A stretch of DNA of 64,000 nt from CAZKCI01 sp964551475 (lineage in GTDB: Bacteria > Auribacterota > Erginobacteria > Erginobacterales > CAZKCI01). This document shows positions 49,422-57,475 of this stretch, piece after piece. Below the pieces are notes generated by a model. It did no database searches, was not told the DNA's origin, and saw only the letters and a program-made list of their open reading frames with translations. Both the position numbers and the translations under genes were made by a program. Where the stretch lies: assembly GCA_964551475.1 (NCBI GenBank), contig CAZKCI010000046.1, positions 108,280-172,279 on the forward strand, read 5' to 3'. Numbering within the stretch: position 1 is the stretch's first letter; each line of letters starts with the position of its first letter.

Positions 49422-50095
49422 GACAAAAGGTTTTGTTGATGGCGCTGCTGGCGGCCGCGGCGGCTTGGCCGGCCGGGCGGGCGGCGGCGGACGACGATTG
49501 GGAGTGGTGGATCGAGACCCCGGTGAGCGTGAAGCTCACGCCGAATCTCAAGGCCGACGTTACCGGACTCTTCCGCTTTAAAAACGACATGGAGGACTTC
49601 TACTACCGGTCCTTCCTGGTCGGGGGTTACTACACGCTGACCTCCTGGATGGAGGCGGGCGGACACTACTGGTACAAGGAGTCCCGCAAGTCCCTGCCGG
49701 ACGCATGGGCGGACGCCGATGTCGCCGTCGCCCGCGTGAACTTCAAGTATTCCCCGGACTCCTGGGTCATCCTCAAGGAGAACAACCGCCTGGAGTTCGA
49801 CTTCAGCCTCGACCGGTTTCTCCTCCGCCTGAAGCCGGTCGCCGAGTTCCCGCTCCAATGGGCGGGGCTCGACCCGGTGAGGCTCTTCCTGGACAACGAG
49901 TTCTTCCTGGCCTTCGACTATGCCGACGACCGCTCCACCTACTCGGAGAACCGGGCCACCGCGGGGGCGGAGGTCGCGGTCGCCGGACCGGCCTCGGTCA
50001 TCGTGGCCTACCGGAACGTGGGTAAAAAATCGGCGACCACCGGCTCCTGGTCATTCGCCAACGTCCTGGTCACCTCGCTCAAGCTGGCGTTCTGA
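49418..50095 (+). CDS. DUF2490-like outer membrane protein
   Basis: A 225-residue exported protein. A signal peptide (about 1-24, ending GRAAADDD) precedes a beta-rich body with WIETPVSVKLTPNLKADVTGLFRFKNDMEDFYYRSFLVGGYYTL, then RFLLRLKPVAEFPL, ending in alternating hydrophobics TSLKLAF with a C-terminal Phe, the pattern of an outer-membrane beta-barrel. The body resembles DUF2490. The ATG overlaps the modE-like stop by four bases. A metal-related role is inferred only from the operon. Confidence 0.75.
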   Translation: MRQKVLLMALLAAAAAWPAGRAAADDDWEWWIETPVSVKLTPNLKADVTGLFRFKNDMEDFYYRSFLVGGYYTLTSWMEAGGHYWYKESRKSLPDAWADADVAVARVNFKYSPDSWVILKENNRLEFDFSLDRFLLRLKPVAEFPLQWAGLDPVRLFLDNEFFLAFDYADDRSTYSENRATAGAEVAVAGPASVIVAYRNVGKKSATTGSWSFANVLVTSLKLAF

Positions 50096-50110
50096 CCGGC
50101 CGCGGCGCCC

Positions 50111-50323
50111 ATGAACGCAATGATCCTGCTGCTCTTCGGATTGGCCGCGGGCGTGGTCAGCGGTCTGGTGGGACTGGCGGGAGGCTTCTTCGTCATCCCC
50201 TGCCGGGTGCTGGGGCTGAAGCTGTCCCAGCACGCCGCCCAGGGGACGTATCTGGCGGCGATGGTCCCCCCGGTGACACTCCTCGGCGACCGCCTTTACT
50301 ACCGCTCTCAAACAAAGGGATAA
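50111..50323 (+). pseudogene. TauE/SafE-type permease, truncated N-terminal part
   Basis: Seventy codons matching the start of TauE/SafE (sulfite/anion exporter) proteins: a first helix with GVVSGLVGLAGGFFVIPCRVLGLKLSQHAAQGTYLAAMVPPVTLLGDRLYYRS. Normal members have about 240-270 residues and two such repeats; here the frame stops after QTKG, directly before the modA-like gene. A full transporter cannot be made from this piece, although some half-length members that dimerise exist. The Gly-rich motif reads LAGG where many members have GGGG. Confidence 0.75.
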
Positions 50324-50327
50324 TCCG

Positions 50328-51221
50328 ATGAATACACCCCGCGCGAGTCGTCGCCGGAATGGATCGCTTCCCGGCTGGACGCGCCTCCTGGCCTGGGGAT
50401 GCCTGTTGCTGCCCCTGTCCTGTTCTCCCCGCGGTGATGACAACGGGCTCCTCGTCTTCTGCGGAGCGGCGAACAAGCCGCCGATGGAAAAGATCGCCCG
50501 GGATTTCGAGAAGGAGTACGGCGTCCCCGTCCGGCTGATCATCCACGGATCGGGAACCCTCCTGTCTCAGATGGAGCTCTCCCGGAAAGGAGACATCTAC
50601 CTCCCCGGATCCCCGGACTACATCATCATCGGGGAGAGGAAAGAACTCCTGGTCCCGGCCAGCGACCGGATCGTGGTCTATCTCGTTCCCGCCATCATCG
50701 TCCCCCGGGGAAATCCCGCCGGGATCCGCAGCTTGGAAGACCTGGCTCGGCCGGGGGTACGGGTAGGGATCGGCAATCCGGAGACCGTCTGTCTTGGTCT
50801 CTATGCCGTCGAGCTGTTGGACAAAAACGGCCTGCTGGAAAAAGTCCTGCCCAACGTGGTCACCTGCGCCGAATCCTGCGAGAAGACCGCCAACCTCGCC
50901 GCCCTGAAACAGGTGGACGCGGTCATCGGTTGGTCGGTTTTCCAGGACTGGAACCCGGAACGGATCGAGCGGATTCTCATCCCCCCGGAACGGATCCCGC
51001 GACTCTCCTATGTCCCCGTCTCTCTGCCGGTCTTCGCCCGGGACCCGGCTCGCTCGCGGCGGTTCATCGACTATCTCCTTTCCCCGCCGGGGCTGGACGC
51101 TTTTCGCGGTTACGGGTACATCACGGCGCGGGAGGAGGCGCTTCGCTTTGCTCCCCAAGCGGGGATCGGAGGGGAGTATCGCCTTCCGGAAAAATATTTC
51201 GACCTGATCCGCAAGAAATAG
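50328..51221 (+). CDS. Molybdate/tungstate-type ABC substrate-binding lipoprotein
   Basis: A 297-residue periplasmic-type binding protein. The N-terminal lipobox is LLPLSCSPRG (Cys near residue 32). The oxyanion-binding start VFCGAANKPPMEKIARDFEKEYGVPVRLIIHGSGTLLSQMELSRKGDIYLPGS is typical of ModA/WtpA proteins, and RVGIGNPETVCLGLYAVELL and VIGWSV follow. It starts four bases after the stop of the TauE remnant and precedes a permease and an ATPase gene, so it is the substrate receptor of that ABC transporter. Molybdate versus tungstate cannot be decided. Confidence 0.88.
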   Translation: MNTPRASRRRNGSLPGWTRLLAWGCLLLPLSCSPRGDDNGLLVFCGAANKPPMEKIARDFEKEYGVPVRLIIHGSGTLLSQMELSRKGDIYLPGSPDYIIIGERKELLVPASDRIVVYLVPAIIVPRGNPAGIRSLEDLARPGVRVGIGNPETVCLGLYAVELLDKNGLLEKVLPNVVTCAESCEKTANLAALKQVDAVIGWSVFQDWNPERIERILIPPERIPRLSYVPVSLPVFARDPARSRRFIDYLLSPPGLDAFRGYGYITAREEALRFAPQAGIGGEYRLPEKYFDLIRKK

Positions 51222-51227
51222 GGTTTC

Positions 51228-52007
51228 ATGAACCGGCTCTTTACCGTTGCCCTCTCCGCCGGGGCGGCCGCCCTGGGGATCTTCTTCCTGGCTCTTCTCT
51301 TCTTCACGGTGGAGGAGCTTCTGGCGGGAGGTCCGGTCACACCCCCGGACGGCGAGGAGATCGTATTCGCCCTCAAGCTCTCCCTCTTCACCGCCACCGT
51401 CGCCTCCCTCCTCGCCCTCTTGGTCTCGCTTCCCGTCGCCTACCTCCTCGCCCGATTCGAGTTTGCCGGCAAGGCCTTGCTCGACACGCTTCTCGACCTC
51501 CCCCTCGTCCTCTCCCCGATCGCCCTGGGGGCGATGCTCCTCATCTTTTTCAACACCGCTCCGGGACGGGCGCTCGATGCCCGTTTCGGCCCCTTCGTCT
51601 TCACCGCCCGCGGGATCGTCCTCGCCCAGTTCTGCGTCGTGGTCGGGCTCTCTCTGCGCCTGCTGAAAAATGCCTTCGAGGGGATCGACCCCGAATATGA
51701 ACACCTGGCCCGCACTCTGGGATGCAACCGCCTGCAGGTCTTCCTCCGGGTGGTCGTGCCCATGGCCCGGAAGGGAATCCTCGCCGCCGCCCTTCTCACG
51801 TGGGGGCGGGCGATCGGGGAGTTCGGGGCGACGGTGACCCTGGCCGGGGCTACCCCATTCAGGACTGAAACGATCCCGGTGGCGATCTCCCTCTCCTTCG
51901 GCGCCGCCGACATCTCGAGCGCCCTGGTTTTCATCCTCATCCTGGTCGCCGTCTCACTGGGAATCCTCTTCGCCGTCAGGCGGATCGGCCAGTCCGGGCA
52001 TGAATGA
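51228..52007 (+). CDS. Molybdate/tungstate-type ABC permease
   Basis: A 259-residue membrane protein with about five or six helices and the conserved permease loop (EYEHLARTLGCNRLQVFLRVVVPMARKGILAAALLTWGRAIGEFGATVTLAG), which docks onto the ATPase. GEFGAT is the hallmark of ModB/WtpB-type permeases. It follows the binding-protein gene by six bases and its stop overlaps the ATPase start by eight bases. Confidence 0.93.
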   Translation: MNRLFTVALSAGAAALGIFFLALLFFTVEELLAGGPVTPPDGEEIVFALKLSLFTATVASLLALLVSLPVAYLLARFEFAGKALLDTLLDLPLVLSPIALGAMLLIFFNTAPGRALDARFGPFVFTARGIVLAQFCVVVGLSLRLLKNAFEGIDPEYEHLARTLGCNRLQVFLRVVVPMARKGILAAALLTWGRAIGEFGATVTLAGATPFRTETIPVAISLSFGAADISSALVFILILVAVSLGILFAVRRIGQSGHE

Positions 52008-53088
52008 TCCGCATCTTCTCGACGTAAGGGGGTTAGACTTCCCGATCGGAGACTTCCGCCTGCGCGGGATCGATCTCCAGGCCCGCGCCGGCGAATACCA
52101 TCTCCTCCTCGGACCCACCGGCTCGGGCAAATCCACTCTGATCAAATGCCTCCTCGGCCTCTACCGCCCTACGGGGGGAACAATCCTGCTCGACGGGGAG
52201 AAGATCGGCGGACTCCCCCCCGAGCGGAGGGGGATCGGCTATCTCCCCCAGAACTACGCCCTCTTTCCCCATCTCGACGCCGAGAAGAACATCCGTTTCG
52301 GCCTAAAGGGGCGCGACCGGAAGGAGGCCGACCGGACGGTGGAGCGCCTCTGCGGGATCTTGAACATCGATCATCTGCGTCGGCGGGCGGTCCGGACCCT
52401 CTCCGGGGGAGAGAAACAGAAGGTGGCGCTGGCCCGGACGCTCGCGGTCTCTCCCCGGGTCGTTCTCCTCGACGAGCCGTTTTCCGCCATCGACGAATCC
52501 TCCCGGCGCTTCCTCTGGCTGGAAATCGAACAGGCGCTGGCGGAGTTGGGCGTGACCGTCCTCCACGTCACCCACCACCTGGAGGAGGCCTACACGCTGG
52601 GAGAGAGGCTCAGCGTCCTCATCGACGGAGCGTTGATTCAGAGCGGTAGACGGGAGGAGATTTTCGAGCGGCCGGCGTCGGAGGCGGTGGCCCGCTTCCT
52701 GAACTACACCAACATTTTTTCGGGGCGCGCGGAGGAGAGCGAGGGGAAAACCGAGGTCGACCTGGGCAATTTCCGGATAACCCTGCCCCAGGCGGTCGCT
52801 CCGGGGGAAAATATCACTCTATGCATCCGCCCCCAGGACCTGAAGGTCATCCGGGAAGATGCACCGATCGGCGACGCGCTCCGGCCCAACGTCTTTTCCG
52901 GAGAGGCGGTCGCGCTTTTGCAGACACCGGAGTCCTGCGTCATGCTCTTTCGAATCGCGGGGAGCCGCCGCCGCCACGACCTGGAACTCCGTTTCCCCGC
53001 CTACATCCGCCTGCGCCTGGGTCTCCGGGCGGGGATGCCGGTCCGAGTGGCCGCCTGGACGCCGAACATCATCGTTTTCCCGCAATGA
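52000..53088 (+). CDS. Molybdate/tungstate-type ABC ATPase
   Basis: A 362-residue ATP-binding subunit. Walker A is LLGPTGSGKSTLIKCLLG, the Q-loop GYLPQNYALFPHL, the signature LSGGEKQKVALARTLA and Walker B VVLLDEPFSAIDESSR, with the switch His in VLHVTHHLEEAYTL. A C-terminal domain from about 250 (ENITLCIRPQDLKVIRED) resembles the TOBE/MOP oxyanion-sensing fold. Together with the binding protein and permease this makes a full importer for molybdate or tungstate, the metals needed by anaerobic oxidoreductases. Confidence 0.93.
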   Translation: MNDPHLLDVRGLDFPIGDFRLRGIDLQARAGEYHLLLGPTGSGKSTLIKCLLGLYRPTGGTILLDGEKIGGLPPERRGIGYLPQNYALFPHLDAEKNIRFGLKGRDRKEADRTVERLCGILNIDHLRRRAVRTLSGGEKQKVALARTLAVSPRVVLLDEPFSAIDESSRRFLWLEIEQALAELGVTVLHVTHHLEEAYTLGERLSVLIDGALIQSGRREEIFERPASEAVARFLNYTNIFSGRAEESEGKTEVDLGNFRITLPQAVAPGENITLCIRPQDLKVIREDAPIGDALRPNVFSGEAVALLQTPESCVMLFRIAGSRRRHDLELRFPAYIRLRLGLRAGMPVRVAAWTPNIIVFPQ

Positions 53089-53480
53089 CCATTAACTACG
53101 AATTTCGCGAATTGGGCTTGGCCCGGCGGATGAAGTCCACGAATTGACACGCTTGCGCGCCGTAGCGCTTCAGCGCGCAGGCACGAATTTGCACGAAGGA
53201 GGACTGGGTGCCCGTAGCCGGCTACGTTTTCCTTGTGGGAGCGTCCTCCTCGCCTGCCCCGATTACGATTCCATTCAGATGAGAATCGGGGCCGCGATCC
53301 GGGCCGACCTGGATCGGGGCGAGACGCCCCTCCCACAGGATCGCAGAGACGGCATACGTTGCCTCGTCCCCCCCTCGTGAAAATTCGTGCTAATCCGTGG
53401 ACATTATTGTCGAGCCAAAGCCGAGCCGAGATAATTCGTGTAATTCGCGGAATTGGTAGTTGATTCCGCCGGGCCGATGC
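53089..53480. repeat. Repeat-rich gap: 'aattcgtg' repeats plus dispersed repeat copy 7
   Basis: Nearly 400 bases with no gene. It holds degenerate acgaatttcgcgaattgg, gtccacgaattgacacg, aaattcgtgctaatccgtgg and aattcgtgtaattcgcgg units, with the GTGGGAGCG repeat (53233-53338) set within them and short gtagccggctac and gcgcttcagcgcgc hairpins. Similar 'aatccgcg' and 'acaaattgacacgaa' strings occur at 4838-4876 and 38948-38968. Confidence 0.75.
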
Positions 53481-53483
53481 CGG

Positions 53484-54968
53484 TCAGCGGCCGCAGGACG
53501 CGGTCAGCTCGGCCAGCCTCTTCGCGATCTTCCCCGTCAGCATCCCCTTTTCGTAGCGCCAGCCCCACTGGCGGCCGGAGACGCCCGGCTGGTTCATCCG
53601 CGCCTCGCTCGAGAGCCCCAGCGGGTCCTGGAGGGGAATAATCGCGAGGTCGGCGACCGAGGAGGAGACGACCCGCAGCAGCTTCCAGTTGATCTCCGCC
53701 CCGTCGCTCTTGAGATAGCTCAGAAGCTTGTCCCGCTTCCACTGCGGCGAATTTTTGAACCAGCCGAGGGTGGTGTCGTTGTCGTGGGTCCCGGTGTAGG
53801 CGGCGCAGTTGGCCGGGTAGTTTTCGGGAAGATGTGGGTTCTTGTCGTCGCTGTCGAAGGCGTAGTGGATGACCCGGGTGCAGGGGAAACCGGTCTCCAG
53901 GAGAAGCGGATCGACCAGGTGGGGGATCGGCCCCAGGTCCTCGGCGATGATCGGAAGCTCTCCCAGCTCCTCGGCCGCGGCGGCGAAGAGTCTTTTCCCC
54001 GGTCCGTCCACCCACTTCCCCTCGGCCGAGGTCTTGGCCCCGAGCGGGACGTGCCAGCAGGCGCGGAATCCGGTGAAGTGGTCGACGCGGATCACGTCCA
54101 CCAGGTCGAGCATGGCGGCTAACCGGCGGGTCCACCAGGAGAATCCGTCTTTGGCCTGCGCCTCCCAGTGGTAGAGGGGGTTGCCCCAGATCTGGCTGGC
54201 GCTGGAGAACTGGTCGGGGGGAACGCCGGAGAGGGCCAGGCGCGACCCGTCCTTCTTGTCGAGATAGAAATAGTCGCGGTAGGCCCAGGCGTCGGCGCTG
54301 TCGTGGTTGACGAAGATGGGGATGTCGCCCACGATCTTGATCCCCTTCAGGTTGGCGTGCTTCCTAAGCCTCTCCCACTGCTGGAAGAAAAGAAACTGGC
54401 CGAAGGCGATTTTGCCCATGGCGTCGGCGAGCGTCCCCTCCCACCTCTTCAAGGCGCCGTCCTCCCGGGCGACGAGCTCAGGCGGCCACTTGTACCAGGG
54501 AAGACCCTTGAAGTTCTCCTTGAGGGCAACGAAGAGGGCGTAGTCTTCGAGCCAGTAGGCGTGGCGGCGGCGGAACTTCTCGAAGGCGGCGCCGTCTGGG
54601 GACCGGCGGGACTGGAAGGTCTTCCAGGCGAGATCGACCGCCGTTCGGGCGATGGCGTGGGCGGAGGCGAAGTCGACGGCGGAGGACGGCCCGCCGCGCG
54701 GCGGGAGGTCCTTCAGGGAGAGCCAGCCGTCCTTCTCCAACGTCTCCATGGACAGGAGGAGCGGGTTGACGGCGAAAGCCGAGGGGCTGGAGTAGGGCGA
54801 ATTTCCGTAGCCGAGCGGGCTCAAGGGGAGGATCTCCCAAAGGGCCTGGCCGGCGTCTTCGATAAAATCGACGAAGCGGTAGCCCTCCTCGCCCAGATCC
54901 CCGATCGGGCCGGGACCGGGGAGAGAGGTGATGTGGAGCAGAATCCCCGAACTGCGCGGAAACCTCAT
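53484..54968 (-). CDS. malQ: 4-alpha-glucanotransferase (GH77, amylomaltase)
   Basis: A 494-residue cytoplasmic enzyme that moves alpha-1,4-glucan segments between chains in maltodextrin and glycogen metabolism. Landmarks are GDLGEEGYRFVDFIEDAGQALWEILPLSPLGYGNSPYSS near the start, IVGDIPIFVNHDSADAW, GVPPDQFSSASQIWGNPLYHW, the nucleophile Asp in VIRVDHFTGFRACWHVP near residue 300, the acid/base Glu in PIIAEDLGPIP, and the stabilising Asp in YTGTHDNDTTLGWF. The length fits the short amylomaltase type. No other glycogen genes are adjacent. Confidence 0.95.
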   Translation of the reverse strand: MRFPRSSGILLHITSLPGPGPIGDLGEEGYRFVDFIEDAGQALWEILPLSPLGYGNSPYSSPSAFAVNPLLLSMETLEKDGWLSLKDLPPRGGPSSAVDFASAHAIARTAVDLAWKTFQSRRSPDGAAFEKFRRRHAYWLEDYALFVALKENFKGLPWYKWPPELVAREDGALKRWEGTLADAMGKIAFGQFLFFQQWERLRKHANLKGIKIVGDIPIFVNHDSADAWAYRDYFYLDKKDGSRLALSGVPPDQFSSASQIWGNPLYHWEAQAKDGFSWWTRRLAAMLDLVDVIRVDHFTGFRACWHVPLGAKTSAEGKWVDGPGKRLFAAAAEELGELPIIAEDLGPIPHLVDPLLLETGFPCTRVIHYAFDSDDKNPHLPENYPANCAAYTGTHDNDTTLGWFKNSPQWKRDKLLSYLKSDGAEINWKLLRVVSSSVADLAIIPLQDPLGLSSEARMNQPGVSGRQWGWRYEKGMLTGKIAKRLAELTASCGR

Positions 54969-55025
54969 GCGAAACCTCCTGCGTTGGGCGGATATCGTCT
55001 ACAAACAAGGCGGGCGACTGCCCGC

Positions 55026-55062
55026 GGACTGATTATGCCACAAAGGCACCAAGACACGAGGA
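55026..55062. repeat. Dispersed 'gcaccaagacac' repeat, copy 3
   Basis: atgccacaaaggcaccaaga, cacgag: in the gap before the malQ start. Same family as 14499-14531 and 44893-44925. Confidence 0.6.
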
Positions 55063-55085
55063 GAAGCGAAGCGAATTAAGGCGAT

Positions 55086-55430
55086 TCACATTCCCGATTC
55101 CCATTCGAAGACAGCGACGCGGAAATACGAGAACTCCTCCGCCCGCGGACCGAAAACGAGAACGAGCTCTTCGAGCAGGGGCCGGATGATCTTCTGCCAG
55201 TCCGCGTCCGCGAACGCCCCCCGGCCGGCGAGGGGCCGGAAACGTTCATGGAGAGCGCGGGCTTCCGGAAGGGAAAGGTCGGCCTGGTAATCGAGATAGC
55301 CGCCGTTTTCCGCTTCTCGGAAACGGGGATCTTCGCGGAGTTCCCGCGCCGGCCACCAGGGCGGCTCCATCCGGAAGACCGGAGCGCCGGGATCTTTCGG
55401 TTGGCCGGTTATGCGGACGGCGAAGGCCAT
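55086..55430 (-). CDS. Small protein of unknown function
   Basis: A 114-residue cytoplasmic protein (FRMEPPWWPARELREDPRFREAENGGYLDYQADLS, ending FSYFRVAVFEWESGM). It has many aromatic residues and a predicted helix LPEARALHERFRPL. I do not recognise it. It is the last gene of a short minus-strand set with the nucleotidyltransferase module, separated from the preceding gene by 30 bases. Confidence 0.5.
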   Translation of the reverse strand: MAFAVRITGQPKDPGAPVFRMEPPWWPARELREDPRFREAENGGYLDYQADLSLPEARALHERFRPLAGRGAFADADWQKIIRPLLEELVLVFGPRAEEFSYFRVAVFEWESGM

Positions 55431-55460
55431 GGCGACGACAGACAGCCGTGGTGACTCCGG

Positions 55461-55796
55461 CTACGGATCGACCCGGACGGGTTCCGAGGTCCGAAAACCC
55501 GTCGAATCGAAGTAACTCCCGCCGGCGAAACGCCACTCCAGTTTCTCCAGCGCCTGGAGTGCCGTCGCCGGCCTGACCGCCCGGGCGGCCGCGTCGGTCA
55601 CCAGCCCCCGATACCAGCGTCCGGAGTTCGGGAAGGCCTCGTACTCGACGAAATAACGAAGCCACCGGCGGGAACAGATTCGGCAGGTTTCGACGGAGAC
55701 CTCGCCGAAACGGCCTCTCCCTTCATCCACCCCGACCATAACGGAATCGAAGTCGCGCTGAGCAAAGGGCGGACGCAGGCACCGGCAGTCATTCAT
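55461..55796 (-). CDS. Small Cys-containing protein of unknown function
   Basis: A 111-residue protein with CRCLRPPF at the start and ETCRICSRRWLRYFVEYEAFPNSGRWYRGLV in the middle; the two Cys pairs could bind one metal ion. The start ATG at 55796 lies inside the 3' end of the nucleotidyltransferase gene (eight-base overlap), so the two are likely translated together. Its Trp/Tyr-rich body is not a family I know. Confidence 0.55.
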   Translation of the reverse strand: MNDCRCLRPPFAQRDFDSVMVGVDEGRGRFGEVSVETCRICSRRWLRYFVEYEAFPNSGRWYRGLVTDAAARAVRPATALQALEKLEWRFAGGSYFDSTGFRTSEPVRVDP

Positions 55797-56244
55797 GGGG
55801 GGGCGGGTGGGTTTCCAGCCACTCGACATCCGCGAGATCCTGTTTCCGGGCGACCGCTTGCTTGTTCCTGATCAGGCACCGGCGGGAAAGGACCGAGACC
55901 TCCTGATCTTCAAAACGCGTCTTCAAGCAATCGGACCAGGCTTCTGAAAACTCCACTCCCGGCAGAGCCGTGAGAATGTCGATGCGAACCGGGGCGATTC
56001 CGATCTGGAAAATGAGGCCGGCCTCCGATAAATCCTTTTCGCTCAGGTCGTGGAGGGGAGCACCGAAGGCCCGGAGCGCTTCGAGAACCGCACGGGCATT
56101 CGGAGGCGTCGGCTGAACCCAGAGGTCAAGATCCTTGGTCGCGCGCACATGCCCATGGGCAGCCAGCGCGTGCGCGCCCACGACCAGGTATCTAACGCCG
56201 CGGGCGTTGAACTCGGACAACAGATCTCTGAAGTCTTGGTTCAT
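55789..56244 (-). CDS. Nucleotidyltransferase-like protein (DUF6036/MNT-type)
   Basis: A 151-residue protein with a minimal nucleotidyltransferase fold: FNARGVRYLVVGAHALAAHGHVRATKDLDLWVQ has the GxxA and DxD core (KDLDLW near residue 40), and PVRIDILTALPGVEF carries the third acidic position near residue 85. Such small proteins are frequent in toxin-antitoxin-like or abortive-infection modules, and act by adding nucleotides to a target. The gene overlaps the preceding small gene by 53 bases and the following one by eight. The toxin role is suggested by context only. Confidence 0.8.
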   Translation of the reverse strand: MNQDFRDLLSEFNARGVRYLVVGAHALAAHGHVRATKDLDLWVQPTPPNARAVLEALRAFGAPLHDLSEKDLSEAGLIFQIGIAPVRIDILTALPGVEFSEAWSDCLKTRFEDQEVSVLSRRCLIRNKQAVARKQDLADVEWLETHPPPHE

Positions 56245-56407
56245 CCTCGCCCTCCCGGTTCCAGGCCAGGCAGAGCCGCGTCAGTTCCCAAACTGCGTTG
56301 ATGCGTTCCTCGGGGGATGATCGCCCGTCCGGTCGATCATCAGGAACGCGCGTCCCGGGACGGATGATTCTGCTGGTCATCACTCGCGCAGCGGTCCGAC
56401 GCTTCAT
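56192..56407 (-). CDS. Small partner of the nucleotidyltransferase (antitoxin-like)
   Basis: A 71-residue basic protein with SSPEERINAVWELTRLCLAWNREGEDEPRLQRSVVRVQR. The 'PEER...W.L....W....... EPRL.R.VVRV.R' pattern is one I have seen repeatedly just upstream of DUF6036-type nucleotidyltransferases. It overlaps that gene by 53 bases. A perfect TATAAT (minus strand, 56420-56415) stands seven bases before the ATG, so the mRNA is probably leaderless. Confidence 0.72.
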   Translation of the reverse strand: MKRRTAARVMTSRIIRPGTRVPDDRPDGRSSPEERINAVWELTRLCLAWNREGEDEPRLQRSVVRVQRPRR

Positions 56408-56414
56408 GCCGTCA

Positions 56415-56420
56415 ATTATA
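56415..56420 (-). promoter_or_regulatory. -10 element (TATAAT) of the nucleotidyltransferase module
   Basis: GGTATAAT with the start codon seven bases downstream. A -35 box is not clear. It implies a leaderless transcript. Confidence 0.6.
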
Positions 56421-56483
56421 CCGCAGCGGCGGAGTAAAGGCACCAACCGATCGAAGATTCTCATGACGAGGCCTAAACTATTG

Positions 56484-56489
56484 TATAAT
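56484..56489 (+). promoter_or_regulatory. -10 element (TATAAT) of the polysaccharide export operon
   Basis: TTGTATAAT lies about 26 bases before the permease start at 56515. GGGAGAAC serves as its ribosome site. The -35 is weak. Confidence 0.5.
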
Positions 56490-56514
56490 CCGCCGATCCG
56501 GGAGAACAATCCCC

Positions 56515-57318
56515 ATGCTCCAACGCCTGCTCTCGATTTTCCAGTGGAAGGACCTGATCCGGAACCTGGTGCTCCGGAACCTGAGGATCCGCTACCAGGG
56601 GTCCACCCTGGGCTTCGTCTGGACGATGCTCAACCCGCTCCTGATGATGCTCATCTACTTCATCTTCGTCACGCTCCTGCGGACCGGGATCGACCTCCCC
56701 CAGCTCCTGGCCGGCATCCTGGTCTGGCAGTTTTTCGTGATGTGCATCAACGACTCGATCAACGCCATCACCGGCTACCCCTCCCTGATCAAGCGGACCT
56801 CCTTCCCCAAGCTCACCTTCCCCGTTTCCATGGTCCTCGCCAACCTCGTCAACTTCCTCCTCTCCCTGGTGGTGCTGGCGGTTTTCCTGGCCCTCTATGT
56901 CGGAATCTTCAACCGCTCCTATCCGCTGCCGATCGATTGGACGATCGTCCTCCTCCCCCTGGCCGTCGCCCTCCAGATCTGCCTGATCCTGGGTCTCTCC
57001 TGCTTTTTCTCCGCCCTCAACGTCTACTTCCGCGACATCGAGCACATCATGTCGGTGGCCCTGCTCGCCTGGTTCTTCCTCACCCCGGTCATGTATACGA
57101 TCGAGATGGTCGAGACGAGGGTCAGCCCTGCCCTTTTCAACCTCTATCTTCTGAACCCGATGTCGGCCCTGGTCACACTCTACCGGCGCCTCTTTTTGGG
57201 CAATCCCCTTCCCTCGAACCCAGCTTTCTACCTCTCTCTCATCCTCTGCCCGGTCATCCTGGTCCTGGGGACGGCCGTGTTCCTGAAAAAGGAGCCCTAC
57301 TTCGCCGACGAAATGTAG
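56515..57318 (+). CDS. ABC-2 polysaccharide export permease (Wzm-like)
   Basis: A 267-residue membrane protein with six helices. The start WKDLIRNLVLRNLRIRYQGSTLGFVWTMLNPLLMMLIYFIFV matches the O-antigen/teichoic acid exporter permease family (Wzm, TagG). It exports a finished lipid-linked glycan across the inner membrane together with the ATPase coded downstream. The two genes are separated by a copy of the GTGGGAGCG repeat. It heads a cluster with glycosyltransferases. Confidence 0.92.
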   Translation: MLQRLLSIFQWKDLIRNLVLRNLRIRYQGSTLGFVWTMLNPLLMMLIYFIFVTLLRTGIDLPQLLAGILVWQFFVMCINDSINAITGYPSLIKRTSFPKLTFPVSMVLANLVNFLLSLVVLAVFLALYVGIFNRSYPLPIDWTIVLLPLAVALQICLILGLSCFFSALNVYFRDIEHIMSVALLAWFFLTPVMYTIEMVETRVSPALFNLYLLNPMSALVTLYRRLFLGNPLPSNPAFYLSLILCPVILVLGTAVFLKKEPYFADEM

Positions 57319-57334
57319 GACAGACGTGGGCTAG

Positions 57335-57440
57335 TTGTGGGAGGGGCATTCCTGCCTGTCCCGATGACAATGAGTTGCATATAAAAATCGGGGCCCCGAT
57401 CCGGTTTGGCTAGGATCGCGACAAGAATGTCGCTCCCACA
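57335..57440. repeat. Dispersed 'GTGGGAGCG' repeat, copy 8
   Basis: ttgtgggaggggcattcctg to gaatgtcgctcccacaaac, about 106 bases, inside the polysaccharide export operon between the permease and ATPase genes. Confidence 0.8.
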
Positions 57441-57475
57441 AACGATCAAGACAATCGAAAGTGGCAACCGCTGCG

